A stretch of DNA of 64,000 nucleotides from CAVREM01 sp963728825 (lineage in GTDB: Bacteria > Acidobacteriota > Vicinamibacteria > Vicinamibacterales > CAVVIG01). Made by a program: the position numbers and the translations under genes. Positions 28,072 to 35,785 of the stretch are shown piece after piece. The stretch spans positions 372,001-436,000 of the forward strand of contig CAVSLA010000002.1 in the NCBI GenBank assembly GCA_963728825.1. The letters are read 5' to 3'. A model generated the notes under the pieces. That model was not told the origin of the DNA, made no database searches, and saw only the letters and a program-made list of their open reading frames with translations. Positions within the stretch are counted from its first letter, which is position 1, and the number at the start of each line of letters is the position of its first letter.

Positions 28072-29112
28072 GTGATCGTGAGGGAACCGTTGCTGTTCGG
28101 ATCCGGATCGGCCGCGCTCGCGCCCGGCGCGAAGAATGCGATCGAGACCTGCCTGGCAATCGGGGCCGGCGAGCGCGTGGCGCTGATCGCCGACGAATCG
28201 AGTCGTGAAGTCGCCGCCAGCTTGGCCGAGGCGGTCGAGCACGCCGGCGCGGAATGCGACGGCGTGCTCATCGAACGCACTGCGCAGCGTCCGTTGAGGC
28301 ATGCGCCGCGCGAGGTGCTCGAGGCGCTCGGTCGTGCAGACGCCGGCATCCTGTGCCTCCAGCCGCGCGAGGGTGAGCTGACCGCGCGGATGGAAATCGT
28401 CGCGACGGTCGAGCGCCGGCGGATGCGCTACGCGCACATGATCGGCGTGACCCCGGCCATCATGCAGCAGGGCATGCGTGCCGACTACCGCACGGTCGAC
28501 GCGCTCAGCCAGCAGCTGTGCGAGCGGATGGGCCAGGCGCGCAGCCTGCGGGTGCGGACGCCGGGCGGTACCGCCTTGACCGCGTCGTTCGATCCGGCGC
28601 TCGCCTGGGTCAAGACGAGCGGCATCATCAGCAGCCGCTACTGGTCGAATCTTCCCGCCGGAGAGGTGTTCACGACGCCGGCCAGCGTCGACGGGACCTT
28701 TGTCTGTGACGGCACCGCCGGCGATTACTTCGGGCCGAAGTACGGCGACCTGCAACGGACGCCGCTGACGCTCGAGCTCTCCGGCGGCCGTCTGACCGCC
28801 GCGCGCTGCGCGCGGCGCGAGCTCGAACGCGAGTTCTGGACGTATTGCCACACCGACGAGAACAGCGATCGGGTCGGCGAGCTGGCGTTCGGCACCAACA
28901 TCGCCCTCGAGTCGATGATCGGCGTGCTGCTCCAGGACGAGAAGATTCCCGGCGTGCACATCGCCTTCGGCGATCCCTACGGCAGCCAGACCGGCGCCAA
29001 CTGGAAATCCGCGACGCACATCGATGTGCTGACGCGCGACTGCGACGTCTGGATCGACGACGATCAGGTAATCGCCGCGGGGAAATACCTGATGGGTAAG
29101 TTCAGGATGTGA
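28072..29112 (+). CDS. M29-family metal-dependent aminopeptidase
   Basis: 346 residues, GTG start. Active-site blocks of the AmpS/AmpT (thermophilic) aminopeptidase family are present: LPAGEVFTTPAS (Glu), TDENSDRVGELAFGTN (Glu), HIAFGDPYG, and GANWKSATHIDV (His, Asp) for two metal ions. It would release N-terminal residues from peptides. Placed right after three ligase genes, it may trim or recycle the peptide product. It ends in a repeat-rich gap. Confidence 0.85.
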   Translation: MIVREPLLFGSGSAALAPGAKNAIETCLAIGAGERVALIADESSREVAASLAEAVEHAGAECDGVLIERTAQRPLRHAPREVLEALGRADAGILCLQPREGELTARMEIVATVERRRMRYAHMIGVTPAIMQQGMRADYRTVDALSQQLCERMGQARSLRVRTPGGTALTASFDPALAWVKTSGIISSRYWSNLPAGEVFTTPASVDGTFVCDGTAGDYFGPKYGDLQRTPLTLELSGGRLTAARCARRELEREFWTYCHTDENSDRVGELAFGTNIALESMIGVLLQDEKIPGVHIAFGDPYGSQTGANWKSATHIDVLTRDCDVWIDDDQVIAAGKYLMGKFRM

Positions 29113-29180
29113 GGATTCAGGATCCCAAAATCCTGCAATCCTCAAATCCTGAAATCCTCAAATCCTGAAATCCTCAAATC
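29101..29180. repeat. 8-nt AAATCCTG/AAATCCTC repeat array at convergent gene ends
   Basis: GAGGATTCAGGAT (29111-29123) can pair with the facing AATCCTGCAATCCTC, followed by four more AATCCT(C/G)A units. The array covers both convergent 3' ends. It supplies the stop codon of the minus-strand esterase (29174-29176) and overlaps the last codons of the aminopeptidase. Confidence 0.6.
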
Positions 29181-29900
29181 TCGAGGTATTTGTGCAGCTG
29201 CCTCTTCCAGTACGGCCAGTCATGACCTCCCATCGAGCCCCAGTCGTCGAGGTGATGGCGGATGCCGCGGCCGGCCAGAATGCCCGAGAGCCGGTACCGA
29301 TTCGCCGCTCTGCTCCCACGGACCGCTGCCGGTGGCGATGTGGATCTCGCAGGTGGCCAGCTGGCCGAGCAGCCACGGATCGGTCAGGTTGGCCAGATAA
29401 TCGACCGGGTTGTTGAAGTAGAAGTTGTCGTCGTAGGTGCCGTCCATGAACCGCTTCATGTCGTAGACGCCCGACAGCGCGTAGCAGCGTTTGACGACGT
29501 CCGGATGTTTGAAGAGGGTATTGGCCGCGTGATAGGCGCCGAGCGATGCGCCGATCGTGCCGACGGCGATCTCCCAGGTCTGGCACTCCTGTCGGACGAA
29601 CGGGATCAGCTCGTGCGCGACGTACTCGTCGTACTGGCGCTGCATCCAGCTCCGGTGCAGCGGATGCGCGGCGCGGTTGGCGAAGGAGTCGCCGTGGTTG
29701 GTGTTGACGCAGAACAGCTTGATGCGGCCGGCGTCGATCCGCTCGGACAATGCCTCGATGACGCCCTGCCTCTCGAACTCCCACTCATCGCCGCCGCTCG
29801 TCGGGAACACGATGAAAGGCATGCCCCAGTGCCCGTGGACGACCACACCCATCTCACGCCCGACCCGCCCGGAGTACCAGACACGATGCTCACGTCGCAT
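29174..29900 (-). pseudogene. Esterase-family alpha/beta hydrolase with a late frameshift
   Basis: About 242 residues if the frame is restored. The ATG at 29900 (MRREHRVWYSG) begins a putative-esterase-family protein with nucleophile elbow GASLGA. The main frame reads to HIATGSGPWEQSG. The true C-terminus then continues in another frame as RYRLSGILAGRGI, HHLDDWGSMGGHDW and KRQLHKYLEI. The His in GGHDW completes a Ser-Asp-His triad. The shift lies near 29285-29295, beside CGGTACCG. It is divergent from the next ATP-grasp gene, with only 31 bp between starts. It could be a sequencing error or a recent mutation. Confidence 0.72.
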
Positions 29901-29931
29901 GACAGTCGTGAATTGTAGATTGTAAATTTCC

Positions 29932-31116
29932 GTGCCGACCATCCTCTGCGTCGCGACCTACCTGAAAGGCGAAGAGTTCCTGCGCGAATGCCGTCGCTCG
30001 GGCGCCACGGTCCTGCTGTTGACCGCCGATTCGCTGGCGGACGCCGGCTGGCCGCGGGAGGCCGTCGACGAAATCCAGACCATCGCGCGCGACGCCTCCG
30101 AGCCGGAGATCCGCCGCGTCGTGGCCGCATTGGCGCGCCGCCACCGCATCGACCGGGTTGCGGCGCTCGACGACTTCGACGTCGAAACCGGCGCGATGCT
30201 CCGCGAGTTCCTGCAGCTGCCGGGGTTCGGACGCACCGTGGCGGGCCGTTTTCGCGACAAGCTGGCGATGCGCACCGGTGCGAGAGAGTTGGGACTGAAC
30301 GTGCCGGAGTTCACAGGCGTCTTCAACGACCGCGACGTCGACGACTGGGTCGCGCGCGTGCCGCCGCCCTGGGTGCTGAAGCCGCGGTCTTCGGCGGCGG
30401 CGACCGGCATCAGGAAGGTCGCCAGCCGGGACGAGCTGTGGGCGGCGCTCGCGGCGGCCGGCGACGAGCGGCCGATGTGCCTGCTCGAACAGTTTGTCGC
30501 CGGTGATGTCTATCATGTCGATTCGATCGTCAGGAACGGCGGGATCGTCTTCAACATCGTGTCGAAGTACGGCCGGCCGCCGATGCAGATTGCCCACCAC
30601 GGCGGCGTGTTCGTGACGCGGCGCGTGCCCGAGGATGCGCCGCAAGCCGTGCCGTTCGTGACGATGAATCGTCGGCTGCTGACGGCGTTCGAGTTGACCG
30701 ACGGCGTGTCGCACAGCGAATACATTCAGGGCAGCAACGGCGTGACCTTCCTCGAGACCTCGGCCCGCGTCGGTGGCGCCTACATCGTCGACGTCATCGA
30801 GGCGGCAACCGGCGTCAACCTGTGGCGTGAATGGGCGCGCCTGGAAATCGCCGGACCAGACGGTCGATACCAAGCGCCGGCGACCGCCAGCGACAGCGCG
30901 GGGATTGCGCTGTGCCTGGCCCGCCAGGAGCATCCGGATCTCTCCGGCTACACGGATCCGGAGATCGTCGTCCGAATCCGCAGGGCGCACCACGCCGGCC
31001 TGATCGTCCGGTCGACAAGTCCGCAGCGCGTCGAGGAGCTGCTGAACGGCTATGCGGCGCGTTTCGCTCACGACTTCCTGGCCACGCTGCCCCCGCCCGA
31101 TCGTCCGCTCGCATGA
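29932..31116 (+). CDS. ATP-grasp ligase (carbamoyl-phosphate-synthase-like group)
   Basis: 394 residues, GTG start at 29932. The order is an N-terminal Rossmann-like pre-ATP-grasp domain (~1-110), then ATP-grasp blocks: PPPWVLKPRSSAAATGIRKV, MCLLEQFVAGDVYHVDSIV and FLETSARVGGAYIVDVIE, carrying the metal-binding acidic/Asn-equivalent residues. Members ligate amino acids or similar carboxylates. Its 3' end overlaps the next esterase gene as ATGA, so the two are translationally coupled. Third ATP-grasp-type enzyme of the cluster. Confidence 0.85.
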   Translation: MPTILCVATYLKGEEFLRECRRSGATVLLLTADSLADAGWPREAVDEIQTIARDASEPEIRRVVAALARRHRIDRVAALDDFDVETGAMLREFLQLPGFGRTVAGRFRDKLAMRTGARELGLNVPEFTGVFNDRDVDDWVARVPPPWVLKPRSSAAATGIRKVASRDELWAALAAAGDERPMCLLEQFVAGDVYHVDSIVRNGGIVFNIVSKYGRPPMQIAHHGGVFVTRRVPEDAPQAVPFVTMNRRLLTAFELTDGVSHSEYIQGSNGVTFLETSARVGGAYIVDVIEAATGVNLWREWARLEIAGPDGRYQAPATASDSAGIALCLARQEHPDLSGYTDPEIVVRIRRAHHAGLIVRSTSPQRVEELLNGYAARFAHDFLATLPPPDRPLA

Positions 31117-31898
31117 CGCCGCCCGTGCCGGCCAACGAGCGGCCACGCTATCCGGTCAAACAGACGCTGCGCCAGGTGTGGTCACCGCAGCTGGGCAATC
31201 GGCGTGATGTCGATGTCTATCTGCCCGCCAGCTACGGGCGGAGCCGCCGCCATCCGGTCGTCTACATGCATGATGGCCAGAACCTGTCGGATCCCGCGAT
31301 CGCCTTTGCCGGCACCTGGCAGCTCGACTCCGTGCTTCGTGACCTTGCCGCCGACGGCCTCGAGCCGATCGTGGTCGGCGTCCACAATCACCCTGACCGG
31401 CTGGCTGAGTACAGCCCGTTCCCGGATCGCAAACACGGCGGCGGTCACGCCGATCAGTACCTGGCGTTTTTAATCCGGACGCTGAAGCCGCGGATCGATC
31501 GTCTGTTCCGGACGCGTCCAATCCCTTCCCAGACCGCAATCGTCGGTTCGTCCATGGGAGGGCTCGTCAGCCTGTATGCGTGGCTGCGCCGCCCCGAGGT
31601 GTTCGGTCTCGCGGGGGCGATGAGCCCGGCACTCTGGTACGGCCGCGAACAACTGTTCGAGCTCGTTGCATCCGCTGCGCTGCCGCGCGGGCGGCTGTAT
31701 CTCGACGTCGGCACCGCCGAAGGGGCGCGAACGGTCGCGGACGTCCGTTCGCTTCGCGCGCTCGTCGAGAAGAAGGGCGGCTCGAGCCGCGGCCGCCTGC
31801 TGCATGTCGAAGATCGCGGCGGGCGTCACGAAGAAGGAGCGTGGAGCGCGCGGCTCGGAGGGGCCCTGAGGTTTCTGTTCGAGGACAGCCGGGTCTAG
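31113..31898 (+). CDS. Esterase-family alpha/beta hydrolase
   Basis: 261 residues from the ATG at 31113 in the ATGA overlap. It has the VVYMHDGQNLSD block of the Fes/IroE/putative-esterase group, the nucleophile GSSMGG and a His near the C-terminus (GGRHEEGAW). No signal peptide is seen, so it is cytosolic. With the other esterase on the opposite strand, the cluster has two hydrolases that may release or proof-read a thioester/ester-linked intermediate (inference). The stop codon falls inside a hairpin repeat. Confidence 0.83.
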   Translation: MTPPVPANERPRYPVKQTLRQVWSPQLGNRRDVDVYLPASYGRSRRHPVVYMHDGQNLSDPAIAFAGTWQLDSVLRDLAADGLEPIVVGVHNHPDRLAEYSPFPDRKHGGGHADQYLAFLIRTLKPRIDRLFRTRPIPSQTAIVGSSMGGLVSLYAWLRRPEVFGLAGAMSPALWYGREQLFELVASAALPRGRLYLDVGTAEGARTVADVRSLRALVEKKGGSSRGRLLHVEDRGGRHEEGAWSARLGGALRFLFEDSRV

Positions 31899-31955
31899 AA
31901 AGCCCCGGCCTACATGCATCGGCCTGCATATGGAGGCCGGGTCTTTAGGCCCGAC
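31888..31955. repeat. GGGTCTAAAGACCC-type hairpin repeats
   Basis: Two imperfect hairpins with arms of the GCCGGGTCT/AGGCCCGGC type, related to the arrays at 56074-56180 and 59809-59872. The first begins inside the last codons of the esterase gene. Confidence 0.5.
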
Positions 31956-32031
31956 TTCGCCGACGCCCTGCGGATCTGCGCTACACTGGTGGTCCCCCCC
32001 CAGCGCTCACGGCTCGAGGAGCGAGCGCGAA

Positions 32032-32856
32032 ATGATTCCCATCTTTGTTGTCATGGTGGCGGTATTGCTGTCGGCGGCGCCCGCGCGAGGCCAACAACAA
32101 GCGTCGCGACCCGGCTGGCCGTGCGCCGGGAAGGTCGATCCGTCCTACATTCTGACCGCTGAAGCGACCGGCGGCTCGGTCCTGCTTTTCCACCCTTCAG
32201 AACTGGGCGCGGCCGGCAGCGAGATGTCGGCGTCACAGCGCCATCGGGAGACGGTGTTTCGCGCCGGCGGACAGCTGGACGAAGGCAACTACGAATTCAC
32301 AGTGCCGGTCGACTCGACGATCGAGAGCATCTTTTTTCTCGTCTCGATGCAGTGCCTGCAGCTGGCGACCGTCGTGACACCGACAGGTGAACAACTGAAT
32401 ATCTCCGCGCCCGGCGTGGAATATCACCACTTCGAAGCGCTGCGCATGTTCGTCGTGGACAAGCCGGCGCCGGGAACCTGGAAAGTCACAGCCGGTGGTC
32501 GTGGGCTGTTCTCGCTGATTGCGAAGGCAAGAACCGATCTGACGCTCGGCCGCGTCAGCTTCGCGGAACGGGGCAAGCCCTTCTTCGGGCTGTCGATGGC
32601 CAGGAAGGCGCTGGACGTGGAGGCACGCATCAGCGGCACCGCCGCCCGCGTCGGATTTCAGTTCATCTCCTCCCGTGCCGCTCCGATCCGTGCCTTCGAT
32701 CTCGCCGTGGATCCGCAGGGCGATGATGCCCGGCGCTACGTCGGTCCGGTGACGACCCCCGACGTCGATTTTCGCGTCGCCGTCACCGGGTTGGACGCTC
32801 GTGGCTTTCCGTTCCAGCGCGTCGACAGCCGACTGTTCATCGCCAGAACTCCCTGA
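32032..32856 (+). CDS. Exported protein of unknown function
   Basis: 274 residues from ATG 32032, with GAGGAG about 12 nt upstream. A signal peptide (~20 residues, ending near APARG) is followed by a domain with beta-strand patterns such as DSTIESIFFLVS, VVTPTGEQLNI and PAPGTWKVTAGGRGLFSLIAKA. The latter resembles the beta-sandwich that follows VWA domains in hemicentin-like proteins. No catalytic motif is recognised. Confidence 0.65.
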   Translation: MIPIFVVMVAVLLSAAPARGQQQASRPGWPCAGKVDPSYILTAEATGGSVLLFHPSELGAAGSEMSASQRHRETVFRAGGQLDEGNYEFTVPVDSTIESIFFLVSMQCLQLATVVTPTGEQLNISAPGVEYHHFEALRMFVVDKPAPGTWKVTAGGRGLFSLIAKARTDLTLGRVSFAERGKPFFGLSMARKALDVEARISGTAARVGFQFISSRAAPIRAFDLAVDPQGDDARRYVGPVTTPDVDFRVAVTGLDARGFPFQRVDSRLFIARTP

Positions 32857-33012
32857 TCGCCGCTCGTGCAACCTCCAGGTTGCTGACGGGCCGGGCACAT
32901 CATGACACAGAGTGTCACCCCGCGGCTGTCACATCCTGTCAGTTCGTGTGGCAACGGCGTGCAGCTGCATGCAGCTGGACCGGGCATCGAATTTGGCTAC
33001 GAACCGTCCCCG

Positions 33013-33282
33013 ATGGGGTTGTTGGCGGAGAAAATCATCGGCGTGACCAGCATCGGCGTCATCCTGACGGCGATGAGCGCCTTCAACGAAGACTTCAACC
33101 GCCAGCTGCTCGAGTTGACGAGCGGCGACCTCACCCGCAAGGCTTCCGTGCTGACTTCACGAACGCTGGGATCGGCCGAGGCGTTCATGGAGAGCTTCGG
33201 GCTGCATGGCGGCGACCATGCCTGGCTCCTGCTCACCGCCTTCGGAGCGGTCGTGGTGGGCTGCTTGATGATGCGCCGATAA
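33013..33282 (+). CDS. Small two-helix membrane protein
   Basis: 89 residues from ATG 33013; an in-frame ATG at 32902 would add 37 residues of non-hydrophobic sequence. Hydrophobic stretches near the N-terminus (IIGVTSIGVILTAMSAF) and at the C-terminus (WLLLTAFGAVVVGCLMM) suggest two membrane spans around a charged loop. No family recognised and no clear ribosome-binding site, so the gene is tentative. Confidence 0.4.
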   Translation: MGLLAEKIIGVTSIGVILTAMSAFNEDFNRQLLELTSGDLTRKASVLTSRTLGSAEAFMESFGLHGGDHAWLLLTAFGAVVVGCLMMRR

Positions 33283-33337
33283 CATCGGCCCCCCCTAACC
33301 TCGTCCGTGGACGGACGGGGGCAGACCGTTTGCTCTG

Positions 33338-34240
33338 GTGCCTGCCGTGAAGTCCAGGCTGATCGTCAATCCAGTCGCCGGAAGCGATCAGGGTGCAGAT
33401 CTCGCCGGACTCTTGAAGGAGCGCTTACGCCAGCGTTTCGGGGTCCTGGACGTCGTGATGACCGGTGCGGAAGGCGACGCGCGCCGCGCCGCTCGTCACG
33501 CGGCCGAGGGCGGCTACGACCATCTGTTCGTCGCGGGTGGTGACGGCACGCTGAACGAGGCGCTGAATGGGGTCTGCGAAGTACCCAACGCGATGTCCGC
33601 GATCACGTTCGGGATCGTCCCGCTCGGCACCGGCAACGACTTTGCGACCGCGCTCGGGATCCCTGATGACCTCGACGCGGCGATAGACGTTCTCAGCGAC
33701 GGCCGATCGCGTCTGGTCGACGTCGGGCGGCTGAACGGCGCACATTTCGTCAACGTCTCGGCTGGCGGCTTCATTGCCGAGGTGTCGGATGCCGTGACGC
33801 CGCAAATGAAGACCATCGCCGGCAAGCTGGCCTACCTGATTGGCGGCGCCCAGGTGCTCCTCCAGCATGAACCGCTTCGCGCGCAGTGCCGAACGCCGGA
33901 TGCGACTCGGACGGTGGCCCTGGAAACCTTTGCCGTGTGCAACTCGCGACTGGTCGGGGGAGGTCAGTTGATCGCGCCTGAGGCGATCATCGACGATGGC
34001 GAGCTCGATGTGTGTTTCATCGAAGACATGCCGGCCCTGGAGTTCGTTCGCCTGCTGCGCCGGGTGTCAGACGGGGATCACGTTGCCGACGACCGCGTCA
34101 GCTATTTCCGGACGCGCGAACTCGAGCTCACCTTCGATCGACCGGTGAAGGTCAACATGGATGGCCAAGTGATCGAAACGGACCGGTGCTCCTACGACGT
34201 ACTGCCGCGAGCGGTCTCGTTCCTTACAGGCGGGGCATGA
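33338..34240 (+). CDS. Diacylglycerol/lipid kinase of the YegS/BmrU family
   Basis: 300 residues. It has an NPVAGS N-terminal block, the nucleotide-binding GGDGTLNEALNG motif (~67-78) and PLGTGNDFA (~95-103), as in DagK/YegS kinases, which phosphorylate diacylglycerol or related lipids at the membrane face. The C-terminal beta-sandwich ends normally (NMDGQVIETD). GTG start at 33338. The stop touches a hairpin-forming repeat. Confidence 0.88.
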   Translation: MPAVKSRLIVNPVAGSDQGADLAGLLKERLRQRFGVLDVVMTGAEGDARRAARHAAEGGYDHLFVAGGDGTLNEALNGVCEVPNAMSAITFGIVPLGTGNDFATALGIPDDLDAAIDVLSDGRSRLVDVGRLNGAHFVNVSAGGFIAEVSDAVTPQMKTIAGKLAYLIGGAQVLLQHEPLRAQCRTPDATRTVALETFAVCNSRLVGGGQLIAPEAIIDDGELDVCFIEDMPALEFVRLLRRVSDGDHVADDRVSYFRTRELELTFDRPVKVNMDGQVIETDRCSYDVLPRAVSFLTGGA

Positions 34241-34323
34241 ACGTTCTACGTTCTACGTTCTACGTTCGTTCGTACGCGGCCGCGGAACGTAGAACGTAGA
34301 ACCCAGAACGTAGAACGTTTTAA
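34240..34323. repeat. Opposed arrays of 7-nt TTCTACG/GAACGTA units forming a hairpin
   Basis: Left arm 34240-34268 (TTCTACG units) faces right arm 34285-34319 (GAACGTA units), followed by TTTTAAA. It lies between the convergent lipid kinase and DUF1552 genes and touches both stops. Likely a bidirectional terminator. The 7-nt unit reappears at 63616-63674. Confidence 0.65.
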
Positions 34324-35678
34324 ACTCCCGACAGCGTATCGAGATCCGCCGGCCGCTGCTGTCGCCGATCTGGTCGATCGGCACGCCCAGCTTGTCGAGC
34401 AGCGTCAGGTGCAGGTTGGCGAGCGGCGTTTCGGCGGGGAAGCGCAGGTGGCGCCCGCCTTTGAGCGTGCCTGCTCCGCCGCCGAGCAGCAGAATCGGCA
34501 GATTGCTCGGCGCGTGCGCGTTGCCGTCGGCCATCCCGTAGCCGTAGAGCAGCACCATGTGATCGAGCAGCGTGCCGTCGCCGTCGGGCGTCGCCGCCAG
34601 CTTCTCCACGTAGTACGAGAACAGCGTCGCGTGGTAGGCGTTGATCTTGGCGAGGTTCGCGAGCTTGACCTGGTCGTTGTTGTGATGCGAGGTCGGGTGG
34701 TGCGCTTCGTGGACGCCGATCTTCGGGAAAGGTCCGGCCGCTGATTTCGCGGCCCAGCATCAGGGTGATGACCCGCGTCAGATCGCACTGATACGCGAGC
34801 ACCTGCAGGTCGAACATCAGCTTGACGTGATCGGCGAACGCCGCCGGAATGCCGGCCGGCTGATCGACCACCGGCAGCGGTCCGCGTTCTGCTGCTCGGC
34901 GCGCTGAATGCGCCGCTCGATGTCGCGCACCGCCTCGAGATACTCGCTCAGCTTGCGCGCGGTCGGACGCCCCGACCCGGCGCGCCAGGCTGTTCGCTTT
35001 GTCGGTCACCGAATCGAGCAGGCTGCGGTCCTTCTGGACTGCGCGCCAGCCGCGCGCCGGCTCCGTGCTGCCGCCGTCGCCGAACAGCCGCTCGAAGACG
35101 ACCCGCGGGTTGTGCTCCATCGGCAGCGGCGTGGTCGCGCGAGCTCCACGAAATCGTGTTCGAGTAGGCGCAGCTGTAGCCGACGTCGCACGATCCGGCG
35201 AAGTCGCGGCCTTCGAGCGCGAGCTCGAGCGAGGCGAGCTGCGTGTGCTGGCCGGCCTGCTTCGCGACCATCTGATCCATCGAGACGCCGGCATGAATCT
35301 CGGCGTTGTTCGTGTGCTTCGGCGGCACGTCGGTCAGAAACCGCGTCGACGCGCGCGCGTGCACGCCGATGTTCGCGCCGGTCAGGCCGGTCGGCGGCTT
35401 GCTGTTCAGGCCGCTCAGGACCAGCAGCCGATCCTTGTAGGCGGCTGAGCGGCTCGAGCGTCGGCGTGATCTCGAACGCCCCCTCGCGTCGCCGGCGTCC
35501 AGTTCTTCATCACCACGCCGTTCGGCACGTAGACCACGCCGAGCCGCCGGACCGGCGCGGCGGCGCTCTGCGCTCGGGCGAAGGCGGGCACCATGCTGTC
35601 GAGCAGCGGCAGCGCCAGCGCCGCGCCGAGGCCACGAAGCACGGTGCGCCGCGGGATGGCCATTTTCGTGATCAGCAT
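34320..35678 (-). pseudogene. DUF1552 protein, multiply frameshifted
   Basis: Reading across frames gives one ~445-residue DUF1552 protein. It starts MAIPRRTVLRGLGAALALP, a Tat-like signal. Pieces from several frames follow (VVYVPNGVVMKNW; HARASTRFLTD; YSCAYSNTISW; HNPRVVFERLFGDG; HVKLMFDLQVLAYQCDLTRV; HMVLLYGYGMADGNAH) and the end is DLDTLSGV. At least six single-base insertions or deletions separate them; for example, one extra C after ACG near 35490 and one extra T in TTT near 34733. Codon sense between shifts is intact. In planctomycetes and acidobacteria this family is paired with DUF1592 proteins, as here. Confidence 0.7.
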
Positions 35679-35696
35679 GACGTCATCCTGAATCTG

Positions 35697-35785
35697 GTAA
35701 TTGGGTGATCCGGTAACCGGTCATCGATTGCCGATTGACCACGATTACCCGATTACTCGATTACCCGATTACCCGATTCCCTGCC
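35697..35785. repeat. 8-nt GATTACCC repeat array with a facing arm
   Basis: Five GATTACCC-like units (35742-35780) face a GGTAATTGGGTGAT arm at about 35697-35710. The array lies between the DUF1552 and DUF1592 genes and overlaps the last codons of the latter. Confidence 0.55.
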
